Below are positions 1 to 4,761 of a stretch of 9,571 nt of DNA, piece after piece. Made by a program: the position numbers and the translations under genes. Source of the DNA: Micavibrio sp. (GTDB lineage Bacteria; Pseudomonadota; Alphaproteobacteria; Micavibrionales; Micavibrionaceae). The DNA lies in contig JAMONE010000153.1 in assembly GCA_027066695.1 (NCBI GenBank), forward strand, positions 1 to 9,571. The letters are read 5' to 3'. Each line of letters starts with the position of its first letter. Position 1 is the first letter of the stretch. The notes under the pieces are model-generated. The model ran no database searches. It was given only the letters and a program-made list of their open reading frames with translations, and was not told the DNA's origin.

Positions 1-4
1 TTTG

Positions 5-10
5 CTCCTT
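5..10 (-). promoter_or_regulatory. Probable ribosome binding site of a leftward gene beyond the left edge
   Basis: Read on the minus strand the first bases give AAGGAG followed by CAAA and then the window edge. This is a strong Shine-Dalgarno core at the distance expected for a start codon a few bases outside the window. With the promoter-like elements just upstream (32-60), it indicates that a minus-strand gene starts just left of position 1. The gene itself cannot be seen. Confidence 0.5.
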
Positions 11-31
11 AAAATTGATATTGTACATATA

Positions 32-60
32 ACTTTAAAGTAAAGATAGGCATTTGTCAC
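32..60 (-). promoter_or_regulatory. Candidate sigma-70-type promoter for the gene off the left edge
   Basis: On the minus strand GTGACA (55-60; 5 of 6 matches to TTGACA) is followed after exactly 17 bases by TAAAGT (32-37; 4 of 6 matches to TATAAT). Transcription would start near position 25, leaving a short leader that contains the AAGGAG at 5-10. The match is by eye only. The parS-like site lies about 30 bases upstream of the -35 box, so ParB bound there could influence this promoter. Confidence 0.35.
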
Positions 61-90
61 TTTAATATGGCTTGGCTATACTATAGCTTA

Positions 91-106
91 TGTTTCACGT
101 GAAACA
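91..106. promoter_or_regulatory. parS: parS centromere-like site (ParB binding site)
   Basis: The 16 bases TGTTTCACGTGAAACA match the bacterial chromosomal parS consensus TGTTNCACGTGAAACA at every defined position. The symmetry extends by two bases on each side, giving a perfect 20-bp palindrome at 89-108. In known systems ParB binds this site as a CTP-dependent clamp, spreads on flanking DNA and, with ParA, segregates the replication-origin region. Chromosomal parS sites usually lie in intergenic DNA within tens of kilobases of oriC, often near parAB and gidAB. No parA or parB is visible in this window. The intergenic location between two minus-strand genes fits a functional site. Chance occurrence of a perfect 16-mer is very unlikely. 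Confidence 0.88.
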
Positions 107-175
107 TATGGTGAACAAACGCGATATATTTTAATGATATAGTGATTTCGATTTAAAATAAGACATCCACCTTTC

Positions 176-234
176 TCGTCATTACACGGTTTATCCGTGT
201 AATCCATGGATTTAAACATTCGCTGGAATGACAA
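176..234. repeat. Small palindromic dispersed-type repeat (GTCATT...AATGAC)
   Basis: The element is bounded by GTCATT (178-183) and its inverse AATGAC (227-232). Inside is a perfect 9-bp stem, ATTACACGG (181-189) with CCGTGTAAT (195-203), closed by the loop TTTAT. A 12-bp palindrome AATCCATGGATT (201-212) follows. This architecture, a variable hairpin after GTCATTAC and then TCCATGGATT and CGCTGGAATGACA, resembles intergenic palindromic repeats common in proteobacteria. No transposase is present, so any mobility would be non-autonomous. Genome-wide copy number cannot be judged from the window. Confidence 0.6.
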
Positions 235-285
235 TTTTATACTATGATTAACCTAAGGCTACTATAGATAATCAACCCTAAACAC

Positions 286-313
286 CTCGTCATTACATGC
301 ATAAAGCATGCAA
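286..313. repeat. Truncated second copy of the GTCATTACA hairpin repeat
   Basis: CTCGTCATTACA at 286-297 repeats the start of the element at 175-186 exactly. It is again followed by a short hairpin, here CATGC-ATAAA-GCATG, with a 5-bp stem and 5-base loop. The stem sequence differs from the first copy while its position is kept, so the hairpin rather than its sequence appears conserved. The copy lacks the TCCATGGATT and AATGACA end and runs directly into the larger hairpin at 323-410. Confidence 0.45.
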
Positions 314-322
314 GACACTACT

Positions 323-410
323 TGTCATCTCGAACATGCTAGTGGAGAGATCTTAAATATTGCAACGGGATAAGATTTCTCCTCTTGCTATGCAATTGTT
401 CGAAATGACA
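323..410. repeat. 88-bp imperfect palindrome, MITE/REP-like, possible terminator for the MscS gene
   Basis: The outer arms are TGTCATCTCGAAC (323-335) and GTTCGAAATGACA (398-410), complementary at 12 of 13 positions. The inner arms are GGAGAGATCTTA (344-355) and TAAGATTTCTCC (371-382), complementary except for one G-U-type position. The whole segment can therefore fold into one long hairpin with an internal bulge. Elements beginning GTCATYYCGAAC and ending GTTCGAAATGAC recur in many bacterial intergenic regions. Here it lies 40 bases past the stop codon of the minus-strand MscS gene and could end its transcript, though no U-tract is evident. Confidence 0.6.
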
Positions 411-450
411 TTGTATGATTGTTAATTCAAGTTACTATATATATTATCAA

Positions 451-1752
451 TTAGGCTTTCTCGCCATGAATAAAAACTTCACGATGCGGATAGGGGATGG
501 CGATGCCATTTTCTTTGAACACATCCCATAGAGCCAGCATTACTGCGCCGCGCATATTGGTTACGCCTTTTTCCGCGTCTTTGATCCAAAATCTTAGTTT
601 GAAGTTGAGTGAGCTGTCGCCGAACTCTATCAGGTGACAAACTGGCATTGGGGTTTTGCAGATTCTATCATGCGCATTTGCGGCGGCTTTTTCGGCTAAT
701 TCCTTTACCTCATGAGGGTTGGAGTCATAGTGAACGCCGAACGATACTTCTAATCTAATTAGCGAGTTTCCGTGACTCCAATTGACAACGCGCTGGGTTA
801 TAAGCTCTTCATTGGGGATAAGGAAGGATTTGTTATCGCGCGTCACAATTTCGGTATATCTAGCTGCCATATTATTAACCCAGCCGAATGTGCCGTTTTC
901 AAGCTCTAGCACATCCCCCGGTTTGATTGAGCGGTCAAGCAATAGCAAAATCCCTGAAAACAGGTTAGATATACCCTTTTGCAAGCCAAAACCAATACCA
1001 AGGCCAATTGCTCCGCCAAATACAGCGAATAGCGATAAATCTATGCCAGAGCTGGTAATGCCGATTAATAAGGCAATAACAATCAAGGTAACGCGGATTA
1101 CTTTTGCGATTAAAACTTGGGAGGAGCGCGTAAGCCCGCTGGCTTTAAGGACGCGGCGTTCTGCAAAGGATGATACGAATGTGGCAAAATACAGCAAAAT
1201 AAACAAATAGAATATGCTTTTTATTACCGCGAGCGCGGATAATCTAAATTCGCCTATGGTAAAGCCGATAGCATCAAGAGTGATGCTTGCGCTCTCTAAC
1301 ATTCCGAAAATGCTGAGCGCGGCGAGTGTCCAAATGGCTATAGCGAAAACGTTGCGCACCGCGCTGTTATCGATGAATTGCACGATAATTCTAATAACTA
1401 TCCATGCTAAAATAACTTTCATTATGCCATTGATCAAGGCGACGTTAACGCCGATTTGTTCTGATCCTGCTATCGTGGTTATGAAGAATATGACAAGCAG
1501 CGTGACTAGCGGGAAGAGCAGCTTTTTTATGTTGTTTGCGATGCGCTTTGCGCGGGATGGAAGGTCTGATTTTTCAATTGTGCTTTGTACTGATTTTCTT
1601 ATCAGGCGGTAAAATGTAAGGCCTAATGCGAAGGATATCGCAATTATTACGCCTTGATATAAGGTGTCGGCTTGAAACAAAACGCCTTTGCACCATTGAA
1701 GCGAGGTGTCCCACAGCTCTACCAAGTTTAAATTTTCAAAACCATCAATCAT
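451..1752 (-). CDS. MscS-family mechanosensitive ion channel protein (433 aa)
   Basis: This is an inner-membrane channel expected to open under membrane tension and release solutes on hypo-osmotic shock. Hydrophobic segments are visible at about residues 31-50, 78-96, 104-127, 133-151, 172-196 and 211-235. The pore-lining helix follows at about 242-272, with the Gly/Ala-rich run GGAIGLGIGFGLQKGISN (246-263) typical of MscS TM3. The beta domain comes next, with RSIKPGDVLEL (274-284), GWVNN (290-294) and the signature FLIPNEEL (310-317). A cytoplasmic alpha/beta domain ends in GIAIPYPHREVFI (416-428). Extra N-terminal helices make it longer than E. coli MscS (286 aa), closer to YbdG/YnaI-type members. 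An in-frame stop lies four codons upstream of ATG 1752, which fixes this start. No Shine-Dalgarno precedes it. Confidence 0.93.
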   Translation of the reverse strand: MIDGFENLNLVELWDTSLQWCKGVLFQADTLYQGVIIAISFALGLTFYRLIRKSVQSTIEKSDLPSRAKRIANNIKKLLFPLVTLLVIFFITTIAGSEQIGVNVALINGIMKVILAWIVIRIIVQFIDNSAVRNVFAIAIWTLAALSIFGMLESASITLDAIGFTIGEFRLSALAVIKSIFYLFILLYFATFVSSFAERRVLKASGLTRSSQVLIAKVIRVTLIVIALLIGITSSGIDLSLFAVFGGAIGLGIGFGLQKGISNLFSGILLLLDRSIKPGDVLELENGTFGWVNNMAARYTEIVTRDNKSFLIPNEELITQRVVNWSHGNSLIRLEVSFGVHYDSNPHEVKELAEKAAANAHDRICKTPMPVCHLIEFGDSSLNFKLRFWIKDAEKGVTNMRGAVMLALWDVFKENGIAIPYPHREVFIHGEKA

Positions 1753-1758
1753 TGGAAC

Positions 1759-1787
1759 AGTTTACTTGATTTTTGGGCTTGCGCCAA
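1759..1787 (-). promoter_or_regulatory. Candidate promoter for the MscS-family gene
   Basis: On the minus strand TTGGCG (1782-1787) and TAAACT (1759-1764) are spaced by 17 bases; each matches the sigma-70 consensus at 4 of 6 positions. The predicted start falls at about 1752, on the A of the ATG itself. With no SD in front of this ATG, a leaderless transcript is possible. Support is modest and by eye only. Confidence 0.25.
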
Positions 1788-1792
1788 TTTTT

Positions 1793-1822
1793 TTGTTGCA
1801 AATGAATGGTTTTTTTCATAAT
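1793..1822 (+). promoter_or_regulatory. Candidate promoter for the small acidic protein gene
   Basis: TTGTTG (1793-1798) and CATAAT (1817-1822, 5 of 6 matches to TATAAT) are separated by 18 bases. A start near 1829 would give a leader of about 30 bases carrying the AGGGAG ribosome binding site at 1847-1852. The candidate promoter of the divergent MscS gene lies immediately to its left. An alternative -35, TTGCAA at 1796-1801, would leave only a 15-base spacer. Confidence 0.3.
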
Positions 1823-1859
1823 GTGTTGTTGTTAAGTGGCAAATATAGGGAGTGATGTT

Positions 1860-2174
1860 ATGAGTAAAGCTATAAAAATTGATGATGAAACAGGTAATTT
1901 GGTTATATCTTTTGGTGGCACAGAAGATGCGCCATATGTTGGCGCTGAAGTTGGTGACAAGGGGATAGAATATGATATTGATAACGGTAAATTGATAGTG
2001 CCTAATCCTTTGTATCATGCAGATACGTTGCGTGACATATTATCCAATACATTTAGCGATAGCGAATTAACAGATGTCCTTGGTGAACCTAGTGATGATA
2101 TTACACCTGATCTTGATATCGATGAGGAAGATGATGGCCCGAGCGCAGGTATGAATTTTCCAGGCTGGTCGTAA
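1860..2174 (+). CDS. Small, strongly acidic hypothetical protein (104 aa)
   Basis: I do not recognise a family. ATG 1860 is preferred because AGGGAG (1847-1852) lies 7 bases before it; an in-frame GTG at 1836 would add eight residues without a ribosome binding site. The protein has about 25 Asp/Glu against 5 Lys/Arg, with a run of acidic residues near the C-terminus (DLDIDEEDDG, about residues 86-95) and a final FPGWS. The N-terminal half alternates polar and hydrophobic residues with glycines (NLVISFGG, GIEYDIDNGKLIVPNP), suggesting beta structure. There is no signal peptide or membrane segment, so it should be cytoplasmic. It is divergent from the MscS gene (107-base gap) and convergent with the TetR gene (16-base gap). 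A clear SD and full-length reading frame support it as real; function is unknown. Confidence 0.72.
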   Translation: MSKAIKIDDETGNLVISFGGTEDAPYVGAEVGDKGIEYDIDNGKLIVPNPLYHADTLRDILSNTFSDSELTDVLGEPSDDITPDLDIDEEDDGPSAGMNFPGWS

Positions 2175-2190
2175 TATATAGATTCTGCCT

Positions 2191-2787
2191 CTAATTAGCG
2201 TTTGCGGGTGCTAAAATCTTGATTGCTTCATCGGGATAGGTTTTGTGGAAATCTCTGTCCAAATCTTTGGCGTGAGCCATGAGCCTAAAGAATATCGGGC
2301 CGCAAAGCATGTCGGCGGCAAGAGAAATCTCTATGTCATCGCGAAACTCGCCGTTTTTCTGGCCTTCTTCGATGGAATAGCGAATAGCATCCATTAGTGG
2401 TTCTAGTAAATTATCCTTGAAGATATTCAGTGAAATTTCGCTAGCTTGCGCTTCGCTGAAAAGCTGAGCAATCGTCTGGCCGTTATTACTATCGACCAAG
2501 CGGATAAGCTTATCAAGCTGCATCGTGATGGCATCGTGATGGCTGCTGGCTGTTGGCAGGGGGGTTTGCATTCCTGGTTGGCTAGCTAGAGCGTCCATAA
2601 CAACGGCGGTTTTATTCGGCCACCAGCGATATATCGTAGTTTTTCCGACTTTCGCTTTTTTAGCAATAGATTCGATGCTTAATTCTTGTACAGAGGTTTG
2701 CAGGAGTAATTTATTGGTAGCGTTCAATATTGCCTTGCGTGATTTTTCACTGCGAGGGCGACCTTTTTTAGCTGCGGCATTTTCCAT
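2191..2787 (-). CDS. TetR/AcrR-family transcriptional regulator (198 aa)
   Basis: This is a DNA-binding repressor-type protein. A basic N-terminus (KKGRPRSEKSRKAIL, residues 7-21) leads into the TetR helix-turn-helix at about 37-56, LSIESIAKKAKVGKTTIYRWW, with the family hallmark KTTIYRWWPNKTAVV. Residues from about 70 onward form the variable helical ligand-binding/dimerisation domain, with no clue to the ligand. ATG 2787 is chosen because AGAGAG lies about 7 bases upstream; an in-frame ATG at 2811 would add eight residues (MHQEREIN) without a better ribosome binding site. The length is normal for the family. It follows the beta-barrel gene on the same strand but is separated by a terminator, so it is probably transcribed on its own. 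Targets could include itself or the neighbouring envelope genes, which is inference only. Confidence 0.92.
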   Translation of the reverse strand: MENAAAKKGRPRSEKSRKAILNATNKLLLQTSVQELSIESIAKKAKVGKTTIYRWWPNKTAVVMDALASQPGMQTPLPTASSHHDAITMQLDKLIRLVDSNNGQTIAQLFSEAQASEISLNIFKDNLLEPLMDAIRYSIEEGQKNGEFRDDIEISLAADMLCGPIFFRLMAHAKDLDRDFHKTYPDEAIKILAPANAN

Positions 2788-2840
2788 GTTTATCTCTCTT
2801 TCTTGATGCATAACCTTAAATTGCGGGTCATGTTAAAAGT

Positions 2841-2846
2841 AGTATA
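2841..2846 (-). promoter_or_regulatory. Possible -10 box of the TetR gene
   Basis: On the minus strand TATACT (5 of 6 matches to TATAAT) lies 53 bases before ATG 2787. No convincing -35 hexamer is seen 16-18 bases upstream. I found no clear palindromic operator overlapping it, so autoregulation is not shown by the sequence. Confidence 0.25.
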
Positions 2847-2906
2847 AAACTCATCGTTTCGTATTTGGATAGTAAATATATGGCCTATTTTTTTATGTTT
2901 GGCAAG

Positions 2907-2937
2907 AGCGCGGCTTTTATTTTTTGTGCGCCGCGTT
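2907..2937. other. GC-rich stem-loop in the spacer upstream of the TetR gene
   Basis: AGCGCGGC (2907-2914) and GCCGCGTT (2930-2937) form an 8-bp stem with one G-U pair and a 15-base AT-rich loop. On the plus strand it is followed by TTGT, a poor U-tract; on the minus strand no U-tract follows. It might weakly terminate antisense transcription arriving from the small acidic gene, or be incidental. The rest of the 2788-3078 spacer is AT-rich; I see no gene in it. Confidence 0.25.
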
Positions 2938-3012
2938 TTGTAATTGATAAATGATTTTATTTCAATGCGTTATAATGGGCGGATTTATTCTTACATTATG
3001 GCGTTTATAAAG

Positions 3013-3042
3013 AAACGCACCCCTTCGTTAAGGAGTGCGTTT
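3013..3042 (-). terminator. Rho-independent-type terminator of the beta-barrel gene
   Basis: The two 13-base arms AAACGCACCCCTT (3013-3025) and AAGGAGTGCGTTT (3030-3042) pair with a single mismatch around the loop CGTT. On the minus strand the stem ends in UUU and continues CUUUAU, a short broken U-tract. It lies 37 bases past the stop codon of the minus-strand beta-barrel gene. A further GCGTTT at 3001-3006 can pair with AAACGC at 3013-3018, giving a competing small hairpin. Confidence 0.72.
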
Positions 3043-3078
3043 GTTGAATTGGTTAAATAAAACGAATCGATCTATAAC

Positions 3079-4155
3079 TTAAAATCGGTAGCTAAGTTTT
3101 GTTATGATGCTCCAATCACGGTTCATTTGAACTCCGTTTAGGTCTTGATATATAGGAGCATTTAGCTGCGCTCCGAATTCAAACCCTTTTATAGCAGGAA
3201 TATCAGGTGCATAGACAAAGCCAGCGCCAAGCTCGATAGTTTTACCGCCGTAATTATCAGGGTTGGCGGTTTGTACTGGCGCAGTTATATTTGCATCTGA
3301 TCCAGTAATTTTGCCTTGCTTTTCATAGCTGGCAATGGCGTTAATTGATAGCTCGTTCGAGACTTTATATCCGCCCCAGCCCGTAACTTTATGCGTATCA
3401 CCCCATTGATATTGTTGGGAGTTTTCACTTTCGAGCCTGATAGTAGCTTTATATTGTGCGCCCCATGATATCTTGTCTTTATGGCCACTATATATGATAG
3501 CGGGAAGAGCGTCCCATGTGCCAGAGCCAAGCTGCATAGAATAAGGTAGGCGCAAGGTTGGGCGCGTGTTAAGCGGCGTTAGAACATCGTCCTCCTCCTT
3601 GATTGAACCAGTTGGTGCGCTTATACCAAGGCTAATATTTACGTTATGTTTTGGTGCTTTGTAAAGATTATAGATACCTGTAATGGAGGTATCTCCCCAG
3701 CCGCTTGATTTGGTTGTGAAGCTCCCTAGGCGCGTAGTTCCCATCATGCCTGAAAAGGTGATGTGATCCATCTCTTTTTGCATATACATGGTCATCGCCA
3801 TGATTGTTAGTTTATCGCTTAGGCCATACATTGCCCCAAACATATGCATATCCATATCCATCTGCGTTGGGACAACGCGCAAGGTGTTTGGCGGAGCATT
3901 TGGATTGGATATGGTCGTTACAATTGTCTCGGGGGATATGGAGTCGCTTCCTTGAAGATTGCCTTGCATATGCATGCGCTTTGCGTTGTAGGAGACCATC
4001 CAGTCGCCTTTTGCATGGGTGTGATCGCCCATAATGCTTATTGGTGCATCGGGGCTTGTTGCGTGGTTTTCGTGGCAGCTTTGTGCGTTAGCGTTAAAAG
4101 ATGAGAGAGATAGAATTGTTCCCGCCATTAGGCAGGTTTTGTAAAAGTTGTTCAT
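3079..4155 (-). CDS. Met/His-rich outer-membrane beta-barrel protein, transporter/MetA-degradation-like (358 aa)
   Basis: This is a predicted outer-membrane beta-barrel. Residues 1-24 form a Sec signal peptide with probable cleavage at ANA/QS. The chain ends in KLSYRF, the C-terminal aromatic typical of BAM-inserted barrels, and is rich in Gly and amphipathic strands (GWGDTSITGIYNLY, ISLGISAPTGS, LRLPYSMQLGSGTWD). These fit the PF13557-like family usually annotated only as transporter. The N-terminal half is unusually rich in Met and His: MGDHTHAKGDW (42-52), MHM (61-63), MDMDMHMFGAM (99-109) and MAMTMYMQKEMDH (119-131). Such patterns suggest soft-metal contact, perhaps copper. AAGGA lies 7 bases before ATG 4155. 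It is downstream of the DUF2946-like gene on the same strand (103-base gap) and ends before a terminator. Beta-barrel assignment is strong; the metal link is inference. Confidence 0.85.
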   Translation of the reverse strand: MNNFYKTCLMAGTILSLSSFNANAQSCHENHATSPDAPISIMGDHTHAKGDWMVSYNAKRMHMQGNLQGSDSISPETIVTTISNPNAPPNTLRVVPTQMDMDMHMFGAMYGLSDKLTIMAMTMYMQKEMDHITFSGMMGTTRLGSFTTKSSGWGDTSITGIYNLYKAPKHNVNISLGISAPTGSIKEEDDVLTPLNTRPTLRLPYSMQLGSGTWDALPAIIYSGHKDKISWGAQYKATIRLESENSQQYQWGDTHKVTGWGGYKVSNELSINAIASYEKQGKITGSDANITAPVQTANPDNYGGKTIELGAGFVYAPDIPAIKGFEFGAQLNAPIYQDLNGVQMNRDWSIITKLSYRF

Positions 4156-4208
4156 TGTTATATCCTTAAATATTAAATTAACCCCTGCACTTTACATAAT
4201 CCAGCATA

Positions 4209-4232
4209 TAGGAATGTAGGAATTTAGGAGTG
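4209..4232. repeat. Three tandem 8-bp repeats in the spacer before the beta-barrel gene
   Basis: TAGGAATG, TAGGAATT and TAGGAGTG lie head to tail with no gap; all share TAGGA at the start and T at the seventh position. They sit about 55 bases upstream of the start codon of the minus-strand beta-barrel gene. Periodic direct repeats of this kind can be binding sites for a response regulator, but 8 bp is less than one helical turn, so this is a guess. CCCCTGCACT (4182-4191) and AGTGGCAGGG (4229-4238) also pair around them, with one bulge. Confidence 0.45.
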
Positions 4233-4258
4233 GCAGGGTAGTTGTGGTTTTTATATAT

Positions 4259-4642
4259 TTAGGATGTATGAGGGGGCGCGCGGATGGCTCGGGCGGCGGT
4301 GTGTATATCGGTTGATATAGTCGAAGCATTATCGCGCCATTTTAACTTTGATATGTTTTGATAGGGCAGGATATCGCTGGCTAATTTAATATTGGGAATG
4401 ATACCATATGCGAAAGCATTAAGGCACAGAGCGCAATTATTTTTGGTGCTAGATACTGGCGATGGAATTTCATTGCCATTTTCATCAATGATGATAGTTT
4501 GATAGCCAAGAGCCGTACATATAACAATAGGCATGCCTTGCGCATTTTTTAGCCAGAGTGGCGATATTTGGGCGAAAAAAGCCATGCCCATTGCAAATAG
4601 AGCAAATAGAGCGGTAGATTTTTTATGTGATTGCATATGCAT
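4259..4642 (-). CDS. DUF2946-like Cys-containing membrane/periplasmic protein (127 aa)
   Basis: A short N-terminus with HKKS leads into one hydrophobic segment (about residues 10-30, ALFALFAMGMAFFAQISPLWL), either a membrane anchor or an uncleaved signal. A conserved-looking cysteine follows in PIVICTALG (Cys42), then IIIDENGNEI and a CxxC motif, NNCALC (Cys70, Cys73). This order matches the DUF2946 family, small proteins often found beside copper or metal envelope genes; their function is not established. The C-terminal third is unremarkable. The start may be ATG 4642 or the third-codon ATG at 4636; neither has a Shine-Dalgarno, and the likely promoter places the transcript start within a few bases of the ATG. 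The downstream beta-barrel gene is probably co-expressed. Gene call is firm, family assignment moderate. Confidence 0.75.
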   Translation of the reverse strand: MHMQSHKKSTALFALFAMGMAFFAQISPLWLKNAQGMPIVICTALGYQTIIIDENGNEIPSPVSSTKNNCALCLNAFAYGIIPNIKLASDILPYQNISKLKWRDNASTISTDIHTAARAIRAPPHTS

Positions 4643-4650
4643 GATTTATG

Positions 4651-4679
4651 TTTGTAAATTGTAGTAGAGGTAAATGCAA
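4651..4679 (-). promoter_or_regulatory. Candidate promoter of the DUF2946-like/beta-barrel unit
   Basis: On the minus strand TTGCAT (4674-4679) and TACAAA (4651-4656) are spaced by 17 bases; each has 4 of 6 consensus matches. The start would fall near 4645, three bases from ATG 4642, so the message would be nearly leaderless, in keeping with the missing SD. The -35 lies inside one half of the inverted repeat TAAATGCAA/TTGCATTTA. Confidence 0.4.
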
Positions 4680-4708
4680 TGGGTTATTGTAAATGAAATT
4701 TGCATTTA
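4671..4708. promoter_or_regulatory. Inverted repeat spanning two divergent -35 boxes (candidate operator)
   Basis: TAAATGCAA (4671-4679) and TTGCATTTA (4700-4708) are perfect 9-bp inverted repeats separated by 20 bases. Each half carries the -35 hexamer TTGCAT of one of two back-to-back promoters. The arrangement could let one dimeric regulator or DNA bend control both directions. It may also simply be two similar promoters placed head to head. Confidence 0.4.
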
Positions 4709-4728
4709 TCTGTAAAACTGGTTATAAA
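4700..4728 (+). promoter_or_regulatory. Promoter of the small hypothetical gene with ATA start
   Basis: TTGCAT (4700-4705) and TATAAA (4723-4728) are separated by exactly 17 bases, with 4 of 6 and 5 of 6 consensus matches. Transcription would begin near 4735, giving a leader of about 27 bases that contains the ribosome binding site AAGGA (4750-4754). The direct repeat CTGTAAAA (4710-4717 and 4735-4742) flanks the -10 region. Confidence 0.5.
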
Positions 4729-4761
4729 TATACTCTGTAAAATAATTAGAAGGAAAATACT

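Noticed and set aside
782..1612. Open plus-strand frames inside the MscS-family gene
   Set aside because: They are the antisense of a clear membrane channel gene, with protein sequences lacking recognisable domains.
1836..1838. GTG start for the acidic protein, adding eight residues
   Set aside because: No ribosome binding site in front; ATG 1860 has AGGGAG at good spacing.
2944..2976. Perfect TATAAT (2971-2976) with TTGATA (2944-2949) on the plus strand, suggesting a small RNA ahead of the 3013-3042 hairpin
   Set aside because: The spacer is 21 bases, too long, and the hairpin lacks a U-tract in the plus direction; it fits better as the minus-strand terminator.
3590..3601. AAGGAGGAGG on the minus strand inside the beta-barrel gene, resembling an internal SD
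   Set aside because: It encodes Lys-Glu-Glu-Asp in frame and the nearby ATG runs into a stop after two codons.
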